Positions 23,051 to 35,260 of a stretch of DNA of 64,000 nucleotides are shown here, piece by piece; position 1 is the stretch's first letter, and each line of letters starts with the position of its first letter. The notes beneath the pieces are model-generated. The model saw nothing but the letters and a program-made list of their open reading frames with translations. It did not search any database and was not told where the DNA came from. Source of the stretch: Phanerodontia chrysosporium (Eukaryota > Basidiomycota > Agaricomycetes > Polyporales > Phanerochaetaceae); contig MJGA01000004.1 in the NCBI GenBank assembly GCA_001910725.1, positions 868,001-932,000 on the forward strand. The letters are read 5' to 3'. The position numbers were made by a program, and so were the translations under genes.

Positions 23051-26000
23051 TCAGTCCGCCTTCTCCACCCGAACATCTTCACCAGCGCGGACGGGCTCGG
23101 CCTCTACTACCGTCTCGTGGATCTCAGGATGCTCCGGACCAGTGAGCAAATGCTCATCGATTGGACGTCCCAATATTCCCTTGAGAACGACGAGAGCGCC
23201 GCGCTTCGAGGACACCAGATTGTTCTCCCTGCACGATGGACTCACGACACCTGGCCAGACGTTAGCACGTGCGCCACTGAGAGACTGGAAGACATACAGG
23301 CGGCGCAGCCCTCGTCGCATTCGCAAGCTTCCACAGTGTCGTGCGCATCGATCAGAATGGACGATACTGAGGATCACGATGAGGGTGGTACTTCTTGCGG
23401 GGTGGTCTTCATGGCTCACCGTGATCAAAAGCTTTCGTGGCGCTCCCACCCTTGCGACCAGCGGCCTCGTAGAAGATCAGCCTGAGGATCGCTTTGTCAA
23501 CTTCTCCTGGCCCTATCACGAAGCAGAGTCTACCTTGCAGGCCGTTTTCGTTGCGACGCTGTTGCTTTATACTCCTTCTCCGCTGGCTTGCACTCCGTAC
23601 CCATGTCGGTCGCGAGGGCAAAGCGGTTCAGGAAGGCATGCTCTGCCGCATGAATGGCTTCCGCAGGATGAATGCCATGAGCACGCATCATGTCAAGTGT
23701 GGCTTTTGGAACATCGATCCATACGCCTGTGGATTCTCGTTCGTACGGCGGCGTCTCAACATCCACCGCGTCTATGATAGTCTTGTTTCTGTGGTAAGAA
23801 ATCTAGTCAGGGTCATGAATGGACGCAGATATCGTGCCTAAGACTAACCGTATCTTGAAATAGCCTGATTTCTGGATGAGCTTCATTTGACATGCAAGTT
23901 GTTCATCTTTACGTACCGAAGACCAAGGTGTAAAGGTCGATTTCTGGGTATCATCAGTTAGAGGGACAAATAAGTTGATTCGAGAGACTCACTCCCGTAG
24001 TAAGCGCGGTGAGGGGAACCGCGGATTTCTCGGATACGATATGTTTGCGCAGCATCAACGTTGGTGAAATCTCTGTCTATACTATCAGTTTCAACCCGTC
24101 ATTCCGCTCCTGGAAGAATGCACCTTGGTTCAGTCGTCCAATTGACATCTGAACGGATGAGCTTGGCCATTTTAGAGTCATGGCTGACCTCCTGGATCTG
24201 TTCACAAGGTTAGATGGCCCAGAGGCACGAGTGACTCTGCTCACGATAAAAGTCAATCCTTGATGAATGAACTATGCACGGTATGAGTATTATCGTAAGG
24301 TCAATAGCGAGCTGTGTTACATACCACAGCGCCTTCGTACAGCTCGAACAAGGCTCTCGACGTTTCCATCGTCTCGAGTATACGGGCAGAGCCACCTTTC
24401 GCCAGCTTTGTAACGTCTACAACGCTGTACTCATCATCGTTGCTGCCACGGAGCGAGATGTGCTGTGCAGGGTGCGGCAAAAACTTCGGGTGAGTGTGGA
24501 ACCTACCAGCGCACCCATGTGAACCAAAAATTCAAGAGGATCCCAGAGATCACGCACCACCCGTCCTGGTCCTTGACCAATCTTGTCTCGCAGATCGACT
24601 TCATCAGCGGTCCAAAATACTTCTCGTCTTCAAGGCTTAGAGGCATTTCCACTCCAGCACACTGCAAGTGTGCTTCAAGAAACACCTCATTTTCGACGTC
24701 GATGACCAGCTCGTCGATCGGCTTATCAAAGAGCTCGTCTGGGTGAGCGACGTAATGCCTGTCAATCGGATAGTCGCTAGCGACGAATACGGCCAGCGCA
24801 TCCCTCGCTCGACGTCCCGCTCTGCCAGCTTGCTGCCTCTGTGACAAAGTCAGTCCGGCGGAGGAGGAGCCAATGGGCGAACGACGCACGAAGCTTGCAA
24901 GGCCTCCTCGAGGGAAACCGAACATCATGACGGCGTCCAACACGCCGATGTCAACGCCGAGTTCCAAGGCGTTGGTCGCTACGATTCCAAGTAGATTGCC
25001 CTCGAAAGCTTCCTTCTCGATGCGACGACGGTCCTGCATGGTTTTGGTGCTGAGACGTAAATCCGCCGGAATTTATGAGGGATAACATACCGCGGCAGTG
25101 TAGCCTGAAACGTCGCGTTAGCTCACGCCCAGCCTGATCCTCCCACCGCCCGTACCTCCTCTGTATGACATCACACGCTTGAGGATGTCATAGCGGCCAT
25201 GCGCTGTAAGCTCTGCTCTGAGGGCTTTGAAAAACTACGGGTCTATCAGAATCGGTGCCCAGGTCGTGGTAACGAACACGCACCATCTCGCAAGATTTGC
25301 GGATCTACGACGTCACCATGAAGTCTTCGCCACATGGGTGAAGTCAAAGGTGGTACTCACCGTGCAGAAGACGATTAACCTAACGCCTCTTTCCATCAGG
25401 AACCTTGCCAGCCTGGTCGCTTCCTGCAAGGCACTATGTCGGCCTAGAGCTGGTATCATGGGGTCAATGGGCGGTGGATCCCAGACAAGATAGTCTTTTC
25501 GCCCCGACGGTGCTCCATCCTCGGTAATCTCTTCAATGTCCTACGGGAAGGTGCATACGCATTCTGGCTCCTTTGCAAATAGTGGAGCTGGAGGACGTAC
25601 CTCTACGCCGAACATTTGATGCATATACTTGCCCGGGTTGGTGATTGTCGCACTGCAAGACACGAAGCGAACATGGCGGTCTGCAAGCATAGGTTCAGGG
25701 ACGCTACGCGACGAGGGCGTCGGTGAAAGACCTACTCCCGACCGCGGCGCATATTCGCCGAAAGCGTCTGAGGACCTGTGCAACATGGCTGGACCGCTCG
25801 TTAGTACCTCCATTCCTAGTAATGCGAGATGAACGCAACCTTCCGAATGTCCCGTTGTAATAATGCAGCTCATCGACGGCGACTAATCTCAGGTGCTTCA
25901 GGAACCTACTACATCGCTCAGCATCCGAGCAAGACCGGAGCATAGCCACACACCTTCGCCACAGCTCTTCATGCGGAAGAATAGAGAAATGCAACATGTC

Positions 26001-27940
26001 CTAGGGCGTAGATGAGCATGCAATGCCCAGTGAGGCGCGGCGATAGTGCTCCTACGAAGTTTGTGAAGATAACCGACGCAGTCTCACGGATCACTGGAAT
26101 GCGAGTGAGCTGCACAGGAAGTAACCCTGCCATACGCGGACCGACCTCGTCGATCTCCTTGTGGCGTATCACCGTCATATGTGGCAACCTAGATCGATTT
26201 CCGGATTAACAGACAAATCATTTCACGGAATAGGCGTGTCAACCTTGATCGTCTCCATGCCTGGACACGATGCGAGCAGCTGTTCCAGGGCCTGCTTCTG
26301 ATCTTGGGCAAGTGCCTAGCGCATGTTAATCTCTCGCAGCGGACATCAAACTCATACGTACTTTAGTAGGATATATGAAAATCGCAGTCGATTGGGAATC
26401 CTCTTCGAGGAAACGAAGAAACGGGACCTTCGAAGAGAGCTGAGTGCCGATTCGTCGCGCACGCAGCTGGACTGCCCACCTGATAGATAACGCTCTTCCC
26501 CGAGGCTGTACTGGTTGACACAATAACGTGCTTTCCTTGGTCTAGTGCGTTGATTGCGGCGACTTGGTGTGTATAAAATGAGGAGATGTTTCTTGCTATC
26601 TGTAAACCTTGTACGATTGGCGGTGGTAAAGGCACAATCAAAGCAGCTATAGGGCTGTCAGACATACGAGGTGATGCCCTGCGCAATTAATACCAAACTG
26701 ACCTGTTCGGCCCTCCTTGGCATGAATCGTCGTATCATATGCTATTTGCCCCGCATACCACTCCTGATTACGAACTTCATCCAAAATAGACTCGATCGAA
26801 GGTCTATCCGCAGGTTCTGGAATTGTGCGGTGACCTTGTGCGCACGATATGCTTGTTAAAGATCTCGTATTGTTCGGGTCGATGGGAATATGTTCCTTGC
26901 AGCTGCCTGAAGCAGCGCCACAGGGTCTTCATGCTTGGGGGTAGCTTCTATCAATCTAATCCGAGAGGCGATTAGACATCCTTCGCCAAGCAAATACACG
27001 TCCACGTACTCCTTGACAGCTTGTTCAAATCTCTCGTTCCGCCTCTCTACCAGCTTTTTCGTCGCAGCTGGAGTTAACGCCGGAGGCGGCGCGAGCATGC
27101 TGTCCAAAATATGGTCTCAAACACTTACGAGCTTACACGCGAGGTACATACCCGTTTGCCATTTTCTGACCTCGAGAGTTATCCTCAAAATCAAGGACGA
27201 GAACATGCTCTTCCTCATCTTCCTCAACAGAGCCTGCAGCAGAGGTCCCTATTCTCCGAAGCGAGAGTAATCTGGGGACTTGTCGCGCTTGGTGCCTGTC
27301 TTCTGTCCATCTCCGTGTATCTGAAGCTGTGCTTTGGGTGTGTACGCGAAATGGACGAGGTGAGGTAACAATGCTCTGTTATCATGTCAGACCCATACGC
27401 AGAGGCTGTCTGCATAGTCTGAACATACTTTAGCTCCGCAACCTGTGCAAGGTCAAGCGGCCTGGAAAAACCGTCAGAATGTGGATTTACAGTCAGTTAC
27501 AATTGCAGCGGCGTACTTCTGCAGGAGGCGTTCAGCGGACTGTCGGATGACGGGAAAAGTCACCGCCAAACTCTTTCTGGAAGAACAAAAAGCGAGTACG
27601 GTGTTTAATACCTAGTTGCCACAGATAAGCCTACTTCCATGGAGGAAGGGACGAAGTGTACCTTGAATACCTTCCCCGGAGATCAGACTTTTCGGAATCG
27701 ACAGCAGAGAAACACAGGTCGATACCCACCTTGTACAGCTGCAAGCAGTGGAATTGTCAGTGCGGCCACCTAACTTGAAATCACGATGGCTCTCACTTGC
27801 TCGAAATATTCAGGCCATGCACGCCCTTCTACCGCGGCTTTGATGCCGGTGCTGCGTTTCTTCTTTGGCTGAGCTGCGTCGCCAGTGTCTGATGCAGCAG
27901 GCGACTTTCGCTTCTTTGTGGCAGACGCTGCAGCTTTCAT
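23051..27940 (-). CDS. HRQ1: HRQ1-type RecQ4-like DEAD/H helicase
   Basis: HRQ1 is a 3'-5' DNA helicase related to RECQL4 and bacterial MrfA; in yeast it helps repair inter-strand crosslinks. The likely ATG at 27940 gives MKAAASATKKRKSPAASD, a basic nuclear-type leader, then GRAWPEYFEQVRAIV. Walker A reads STASGKSVIYQ (near 26500), the DExH box VAVDELHYYNG (near 25870), motif III SCSATITNPGKYM (near 25650). The second RecA lobe has ATNALELGVDIG and QQAGRAGRRARDALAVF (24820-24990). The DUF1998-type C-terminal domain has RESTGVWIDVPKATLDMM and HAAEHAFLNRFA. A Cys4 zinc site is split over an intron: CECDEGCAAC then SPSCRENNLVSSKRGAL. The stop is at 23051. Many short introns. The exact start is uncertain; a longer N-terminus in frame exists. 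Confidence 0.9.
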
Positions 27941-28156
27941 GTTGGCCAGGCGACACGCTGTGGCACTGGAAAGAGACCTGGGACGCGGAGTCGGAGCTGA
28001 TTTTGGGCGCCACACACTGTCACGTGCAGGGTTCCCCCTCCTTGGGCGCTCTACGAATCACTTGTTCAAGACGACCGGCTTTGGACAGACGGTTGGTTTT
28101 CTGCCCTCCGTTGTCTTGTGGTCTATTCTTTCTGATTTCTGCTTATCCAGGGCACT

Positions 28157-28429
28157 ATGCGAGTAACACTCCCACGTCTGGTGCGGGTCGTCCCCCGGAG
28201 CAAACTGGCGACCGAGTACGCCTCTGCCACCGTCCTCCGCCCTCTGCCAGAACAAGCTCCCACCGTAAAACATCCTACCCTGATTGAGGTTCTGCTGAAA
28301 CGGAAGGCCGAAATGGGATCTGAATATCCCTCGAATATCCGCATAGAGCCCATTTTATCCAAAGAGGTCTTCGAGGGAGTGCCGGCGGACACCAGAGAAG
28401 AGTTGAAGGAGCTTCTCAAGGAGCGGTAG
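28157..28429 (+). CDS. Small conserved-looking protein, unknown function
   Basis: An intronless 90-residue frame from an ATG at 28157 to a stop at 28429. It begins MRVTLPRLVRVVPRSKLATE, a basic, hydroxyl-poor N-terminus that could be a mitochondrial leader, and ends in a charged helix with TREELKELLKER. I recognise no family. It is head-to-head with HRQ1 (217 bp apart), which favours a real gene. A small mitochondrial or ribosome-associated protein is one possibility, stated as a guess only. Confidence 0.55.
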   Translation: MRVTLPRLVRVVPRSKLATEYASATVLRPLPEQAPTVKHPTLIEVLLKRKAEMGSEYPSNIRIEPILSKEVFEGVPADTREELKELLKER

Positions 28430-28985
28430 ATCATGGTACGTCGCTGTGCATATACCTCTTTGGATGTCTAATGATTGGCTGTTCTAGTTATCTCAAAGGG
28501 CCGGATTCAGACTTTTCACCTGCATCTCTGCTCTGTAACGTTATTTCGTTCTCAATCTATATGCATGCAGATTCAACCCTGCGGCGCTCGATACCTTACT
28601 GGCGCATAGTCTTTCTGGGTCTTCATCCCTGAGGATACACGCATCGTGGACCCTGTATACCACCTGGGTGCTTCTGGATTTCGCAGGCCAGGGAGATTTC
28701 TTGGTTCAGGCAAGGAGTTTGCGTTTGGGCCTCTATGAGCAGCGACATCATAACTCGGCCGCAGATCGTACACCTGCTGGTTGTCAATTCGGCCTCGCTC
28801 ATAGCCTTTCTGGAAACGATATCGGGAACGTTGGTCAACAGCCAACGCCTGGTGTCCGTCGTGCAACGGACATGGCTGCTGTCCGCACACTTGGATATGT
28901 AGTCCGTTGACCAGAGCCAACTTTCACATATAAGACACCATCCCAGTGCCTCCAGGTGGCACATCCAATCCGTAGCTTCATCCCA
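28430..28985. other. Intergenic, open frames on both strands but no gene supported
   Basis: About 556 bp. Overlapping frames of 80-115 codons exist on both strands between 28573 and 28964, but none has a recognisable motif and their start codons are mostly non-ATG. The right part is probably the promoter of paralogue A. Confidence 0.5.
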
Positions 28986-30211
28986 ATGTCGTCGAACACC
29001 ACCATCTCTAGCGACTCAGCTCTGTATCACGCTTTGACACCCGTATGCCCGCATTGCCATTTGTGATGCTCCTGACTGACATGTCTTCACAGAAGCGGAA
29101 GAACGGTTCTGGGCGATGGCAAGGGTCCATGTCCGACCGTCCACCACGACACTGGTCATTGGCAGGCAACTCCCCGGGTGCTTTGTACCGCTCTGACCGT
29201 GGCCTCCCGAAGGTAAGTATTGACTTGGCTTAAGCATAGGCGCCCAGTCATCTCATCGTCAAAGCAGAAATACTGGAAAGACTCTGGCTATTCGTCTTCC
29301 ACCTCGACATCCGTTGCAGAGATAGATTACGCCCTGGCTAGCATGTCTATGGCGGACCTAGTATCACCTTCCACGACGAGTGAAGCATGGAGCCTCAATC
29401 CGAACGATGGACCAACTGCATTCTATCCACAGCCTCTGAATAGCGCTCCCGCTCAGCTCTATGCCGCCGATGACCCAAGCACCACGGTGTTCCAACCCGA
29501 CACCCTCGTACCCGACAATAGCCTGTGGTTGCAGGACCCTACGAAATACACACTGGAACCGCAGTCAACTTGTTCGCCGGAGCAGAAGGACGCGTTTATT
29601 TACTCGCGAGACGTATTCCTCCTCCCTCAGGCATCCTACGACCCGACCAAGAGCAACCGGGGATTCACGCGCCTGCAGAGCATCGACTTCACTGAGCCGA
29701 TTGGTCGCCTTGTCCCCTTGACGCAGCTTCTATCTGCAGCATCGCTTGGGACATGGAACGGCGAAGACGCCATGCGACCAGACGTCCATCAAGTAGGCCA
29801 AAAGGTCTCTCTTCGACTCAACGTCAGTACCATCTATACTTGGTTGCTCAGAAACATCAAGCTCAATGTTTGCGTAGTGGCCCGGATATCCTCCGCGTGT
29901 CAAACAGCTCAATATCAAGAACTTCAAGAAAGACAATGGATTCATATCAAAAGCAACACTAGGGAAGAGAGTAGCGCAGACTATTCAGGTGATGATGAAG
30001 GTAGGCACTTGTTTCTCACTCAGATCGGCCGTTGCTTAAGCCTGTCGCACCACAGGAGCTTCAGGCTTACAACTACTCTGGCCGTTACGCCATCGGACCA
30101 GGAGGTATACAGTTTGAGGATGTGATGCTGGGATTTCTGGAGCATAGGTCGAAGGGGAGTTGGCAGCCTCAGCTCTACATCAGGTGCAAAGCAGCGGCGC
30201 ACGGGCCTTGA
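28986..30211 (+). CDS. Paralogue A of an unrecognised three-member family
   Basis: I do not recognise this family. The ATG at 28986 gives MSSNTTISSDSALYHALTP. Two short introns lead into KQKYWKDSGYSSSTSTSV and a low-complexity Ser/Pro/Asp-rich region to about 29600. The conserved part begins with DVFLLPQASYDP, DFTEPIGRLVPLTQLLSAAS and VGQKVSLRLN. A phase-0 intron leads into WPGYPPRVKQLNIKNFK and ISKATLGKRVAQTIQ. A second phase-0 intron leads into RYAIGPGGIQFEDVMLG and KGSWQPQLYIR, with the TGA at 30209-30211. Paralogues B and C show the same order and the same two intron positions (B: FGPGHIELEDIVLVEL; C: FGPGFITIDQIYLVEL). The predicted mix of strands and helices suggests a folded C-terminal domain behind a disordered N-terminus. 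Cellular role unknown. Confidence 0.72.
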
Positions 30212-30339
30212 GGTTGGAAGGTCGAGCCTTGCAGCCGCCTTCGTTCTCTCCGTGTGATCAACAGGCGATTAGCCCCCTTCCAATGAGGATCCTAGTAGCT
30301 CTTTCGTAACGCTGTGCGTGTAATTATGTATGCTTCATA

Positions 30340-30711
30340 TTATCTTATAGCCTCGACACAATCCTGTGTATGCTGAATCTTCCAATGTTCCTTCGCCCAC
30401 GCGCAGCCGTCCGGATGCCCAGCCCTGCTGCAATGTCTCTCAGACCATCCTCTGAACCAATACCGCATGCTCGCTGGACGAGGATATGTTCTAGATTTGG
30501 GGAAACAAGGATACTGTCCTACATGTAGCGTCCCTAAGGCCTTGATTCGGAATATCACGAGTTTGACAGCGCATGGGAATTGATTATGGGTATCGATGTC
30601 ATCTCCGGCAATCGTAGCACAGGAGATATAACACAGGATGGCGTGGGACACATCGTGCAGGCAGTTGGCTAAATGTCTGAGTCTCAAGGTTGATGCCACA
30701 TAGTATGACAT
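30340..30711 (-). CDS. Small MYND-like Cys/His-rich protein
   Basis: An intronless frame of 123 residues from an ATG at 30711. The N-terminal half is unremarkable (MSYYVASTLRLRHLANCLHD). The C-terminus reads RHCSRAGHPDGCAWAKEHW followed by QHTQDC, where the Cys and His spacing resembles the second half of a MYND zinc finger (C...C...HW...H...C). An upstream Cys (GQYPC) could add a ligand. MYND fingers bind proline-rich partners. The match is partial, so the zinc-finger call is an inference. It lies between paralogues A and B, convergent with A. Confidence 0.5.
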   Translation of the reverse strand: MSYYVASTLRLRHLANCLHDVSHAILCYISCATIAGDDIDTHNQFPCAVKLVIFRIKALGTLHVGQYPCFPKSRTYPRPASMRYWFRGWSERHCSRAGHPDGCAWAKEHWKIQHTQDCVEAIR

Positions 30712-30755
30712 CCAGCATACGCTGAATTAGTCTTGTATCAGCGTTGGTGGTGCAT

Positions 30756-31511
30756 TCAGTTGCGTTCCCGCGGGACAATGTGAAGGACCGGCTGATAGCT
30801 GGCGGGCGAGACTGGTGTGAGTTCTACCAGCACGATGTCTTCGAGTTCGATGTGGCCGGGTCCGAACATATATCCTTCAGTGGGCTCTCGCATGCTAGCC
30901 TGATGGTGAAGTGAGGGGTGTCATGATGCTAGAACGGAGGAGCGTAGACGTACATCGCGAATGAAATCTCGGACGGCGGTTGCGACGAGGTCGAAAAGTT
31001 GAGCACGGGTGCACTGCTTCGGTAGTCTTCTCTGCTTCTGCTGCCCAGACGACTGGGTGTAGCCTACAGGCTGCATGGGTAGGATGTTAGTACAACGGCA
31101 CGGCACGGTGGTGACACGCCTTGCACTCGCCTGTATGCGTATCGTGATCTTCTGTCGTTGAGGCTGGGATAAGGCTAGAATATCTTCGCCACCTTGCAGC
31201 TGTTGCACGAGCGTCGGATCGTGTGATGCTGAGAGACGAACGCCAGGCGCACTCGAGGACTGGAGCTGGAAGGCGATTGGTTGTCTGTCGAAGTCAGTCC
31301 GTTGATTCTTGGCGACGTATGGAACTTGCTGTAGCAGGGTGCCGCCGAATACTATGTGCGAGGTGCGGTCAGGACGTTGGGAGAGTGTGGGAGTATGAAA
31401 GCATACAGTCCATGGCTCTCGACAGACGATGCCTCGCTTGAGACGTGCGGCGGGTTCCGGGAGGGAGGAGGGAGATGGCGAATTTACCGTAGCGATGTAT
31501 TTGATAGGACC
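30756..31511 (-). CDS. Paralogue B of the unrecognised family (5' end not resolved)
   Basis: Read on the minus strand, the supported segments are as follows. LKRGIVCREPWTVCFHTP and SHIVFGGTLLQQVPYV lead into QLQGGEDILALSQPQRQKI and TIRIQ. A phase-0 intron with a GCGAGT donor and a TACTAAC branch point ends near 31075. The next exon is PVGYTQSSGQQKQRRLPKQC then LVATAVRDFIRD. A second phase-0 intron leads to ASMREPTEGYMFGPG, HIELEDIVLVELTPVS and ASYQPVLHIVPRERN, with the stop at 30756-30758. The final exon aligns closely with paralogue C and less closely with A. The frame is closed by a TAA at 31512-31514, so either a further intron or the true start lies near there. Function unknown. Confidence 0.65.
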
Positions 31512-34500
31512 TTATGCAGCCGCTGAAGCACAGGTGTACGTATGACCAGCTACTCAGCCTAGGCATTTCCTAGGAGGTGCGTAGGAATTTGGCGGTGCGT
31601 ATGATGTACTGGCCGGCCGTGTCGCTTACTGACTTGACCGAACCAGCTCGTAAGCTAAATCGAGAAAAGTAATGTCGGGGAGGCGCTATGACCGTTGTGG
31701 GCGATCATGGGCTGGGCACGGGTATATTGTAAAGATGGGCAGCATGTTGGTTATTTGGTGGTTGGTCATGGCGGTTGAGGAATGAGGTAGGCGGGCGGAG
31801 GAAAAGTACACACGCCGGAGCTTATGGCGATAGGCAGTGTGCGCTGGTGGGAATCGGATACGGGTGTCAGATGCAGGGCGTCATGCACTTTTTTTGAGGA
31901 TCGCAACGCTGTCCGAAAGCTAAGAGGTGAGCCCGTGCATATATACGTTCTTACAAGTCCAGCGACCACCTCACCGAGATCGTACCTGATCTAGAAGTAA
32001 CGGTATTGCTCCATACGCTCGCTTGCAACCCAACCGCAGGCAATGATGGATGACAAGGCCCGGTAGTAGTCTGAAGGATAGCAAGACCGTTAATCGGGCT
32101 GCAGACCAAGTCGCTGCTGGGGCCGTCAAGCCTATGTGACGCACAACCCGTCAACTGCAGCTTGGCACCTCTTCGCCGTCTGCTGTCATTGAGTTCACGT
32201 TTGCCTAGATGTCATGAGCAACAGGACTAACGTCTCGAAAGCCTGCGCGTGCCTTGCGAGAACTTGATTATCTTTGACGTCACGTTGACACGACGGGGAA
32301 GCTCGTGTCAGGAGGCTAACATGGGAATCCTCCAGTATAGGCCCCGAAAGATTTTTCTTGTTGTGGACGAGCCTCAAGAGTCGCGTATCCAAGGCCACCT
32401 ACGAGACTACAGTAAGTAATTACACATAACTGGGTGTGAACTGGCTGGAGTTCTCTGACCTTCAAGACTAAATTGCCCGACCGCCGTATCATACGGCCCC
32501 TCTGACAGGCTTACTATCATGCAGTGCGCGTGCGTTATGCAAAACGCAAAACAAGGAAGACCAGGGTGCAAGGCCAAGGCAAATCCAACCCCAACTGCTG
32601 CTTACTAGAGCCTGAAGTCTAGTAGAGGAACCATGGTACCAATATCCAGGGCTTCAGATGCTCCGGGCGTAAGTTTCAGGATGGAAGTAGCTCGGGTCAG
32701 TGCTTACTCACTATCTCAGCTCGTACCACATCCGCAGGGCCAAACGAATTGCTTGGGGCATCGTCTAAGCCACGTATCGAAGGGCCAGGCCGACAGGGTC
32801 GCCATTCCACGTTTCTGCTTTCCAATAGCGACTCAGGCCCCGAGGTCCAATTATGATGGCTGTATATGGGTGCTTGATGGTGTCGCAGCGAGACTAAGTC
32901 CTGGTTCTTGGACACGACGTTGCCTAGCTCATCGGCTTGACTCGGGCGCTTTCCCGGCCTCCTGTCCAACTACCTGGCCTCCGATCGACTTGACCATACT
33001 CACTGTCAGAAGTGCTGCTTGATGACTACCACTCCCTGCTCGCATATCCTGCAACCACGATATGAAAGGCCCAGCCGTGCGATGTCGACAAGGCCTGGGA
33101 CCTAGTAAAATCCGCTAGCAGCATCAGACTCTGGAACTGGAGGCAAGTCAGAACCGAGATATGCCTGCATGGGATATGTCATCGGCTCTTAAGGGTGCGT
33201 GTCACCCTTTGTGCTGCTCTGGACAAGCTTTGACCAGACCGTAAACCCAGTTGCGGCGACTGGAACGAGCCTTCCCCCCCCTCCAACCCACGGTCCCAAC
33301 ACCACGTCATTCCATTCTGTCATGCCTCGAGCTCAACAGCGATTAAGGAGCTGGAGGGAGAAGATTGAATGACCGCTAGTGTGAGGTATCATCTGAAGGT
33401 GCGTCATTGGAGATCGCGGACGCGATTCCAGAATATTTGTGTCGGTTTTCTCTGCAGGACGTCGGTGCCGGTCGTTCGCGATAGCTCTAAAGAGGCGAGA
33501 AACCGCAGACGTCCTGCGGCCGGAGTCGCCGCAAACTGCGGATCGTTCGTCATGATGTTGACCAGCTGGTTTCATATAGAATAAACTCAACCTCAAGGTG
33601 AACACTAACTCTCGTGGGGAAGTGTGAGAAGCATGCCAACACATACACGTCTACGGGATTCGCGATAGTTGATGTCAGTCATCCGCCGAGTGCAACTATT
33701 CGAACTTCCGCACAAGTCTTCAGAACAAGGTGAGCCTTCTCATATTCTGGCTTGCTCCAGAGCGCAACGGGGGCAATCGCGCCAGGGCCTAGGCCGTCTT
33801 CCCTCCTACATATGTGTTCCGCTCAGGCGGGTCTCACAATGATGCCGCAGGTCGATCCTTATGCCACACGAATCATCAACTACCCACGGCAGTACACTCT
33901 AGCTTCATCTCTTCCCGCACGACCGCGACGCTATATGACACACACGAAGACGTCGTCCTCGGTCTCAGTCTTCAGGGTCACTCAGCGGTATTGCTCGTGG
34001 GCCGTCTAGCAAGTCAGGTGCATCTCGTGATCGTTGGAGCATGGTGAGCGCATTGGCTGTAGGGTCAAGCCTGTTGTACTCGGGTAATTGATATAAATAC
34101 TGGACATAAGAATACAACATTGATGTGTGCTTTATTATTATACGCGTCTAGTCCAACCTGCAAAAAATCGATTGTGCGACATGGACACCATCTCCGGTAC
34201 TCGGCACTGACCTGTCAAGGTGTTGGATGCGATGCTCTGGTACGTTGAAAGGATACAATAAGCAGGAAGCTATACTAACGAATATGCGATCTTATTTGCA
34301 GTGCCTAAACACAGAGACGACAGAGTGCGGGGCCATAGCCGACTGTGAAGACTAACCTTCGCGGAAATAGGCCTTGACTGCTCCTGCAGGGCAATACGAC
34401 CAGTATACACAATTTCTATGCGCCGTGCCGTTCTACTCGAACCACAAGTTTACCTGTAAGTGTCTGACACTATCTTTCGCCTCGTCGCACTACTGTCTGT

Positions 34501-35260
34501 TCTGAGCACCGACAGTTTGCGCTAATTATCGCAGTACGTTCGTGTCGTTCGCGCCAGTACCAACGACAGAAAGCCGCAATCTGGAGCCTTGCGCTTCCTC
34601 CACGTCCACCCCGGCCTTCATCATTTGCGTATGTGTAACATTCAGTTCAACAGTATTTGGCAGGGCAGCCCCAGCTTATAGTCCGGGCTCGTCGTATCCT
34701 TCGTACGCATGTTGTCGTCCCCATGAGCGCTTAGGGTGCCAGGGCTCCGGGATTTCAGCGTTCAGGCCTCAGGGCCCGCGTCGCCCTTTCCCGGCCTACT
34801 AGCTACAGGCGGCACGACTGTTCCCGCCATCGCCTCCCGCCTCTCCTTCAACCACACATCGATACCTTCGCAGGTGCCCATGGTCTCTCCTTCGACGGCT
34901 GCCCAGACCTTCAGGACTTGCCATGAGTCCATGAAGTTAGAGCATAGCCAGATATCTACGGTGCCATTCTCACGATCTGTGCGTCTCACGGCCAATCGTA
35001 CTACTCGTCTCTGGTCAGTACGCTCTGCGGTATCCCCACCCAGTCCATCACATCGTGAACTCTGGGCGGCACCGTGGTCACTTCTGCTCGTGTGGCCATT
35101 AGGTTGGAAGGTCAGCAGTTCATAGACTATGACATGGCTTTCTGGCGTGTCGCTTTGGACAACTGCAGCCCTTTGGCTGTGCCGTGGTTGAATAGTCCTA
35201 TTGGACCACGGACCACGTTGGAATTCCAGTCCAGAAGACTCCTGGTCTGCTGTCCGTAGA
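31512..35260. other. Gene-poor stretch between paralogues B and C
   Basis: About 3.7 kb in which I can support no complete gene. Frames at 32633-33022, 33752-34047 and 34736-35125 lack family motifs. On the plus strand an ATG at about 34181 (MDTIS) and a segment near 34371 reading ALTAPAGQYDQYTQF then LCAVPFYSNHKFT could be upstream exons of paralogue C, by loose analogy with the ALYHALTP start of paralogue A. This is weak. No repeats, RNA genes or transposon remnants were recognised. Confidence 0.45.

Noticed and set aside
28573..28964. Overlapping frames on both strands as a possible fourth family member
   Set aside because: None contains the FGPG exon or the GY/EY segment shared by paralogues A-C.
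32633..33022. 129-codon frame in the gene-poor region
   Set aside because: No motif, no splice partners and no codon pattern that stands out; I could not support it as a gene.
33752..34047. Possible fragment of another paralogue
   Set aside because: No match to the shared domain in any frame.
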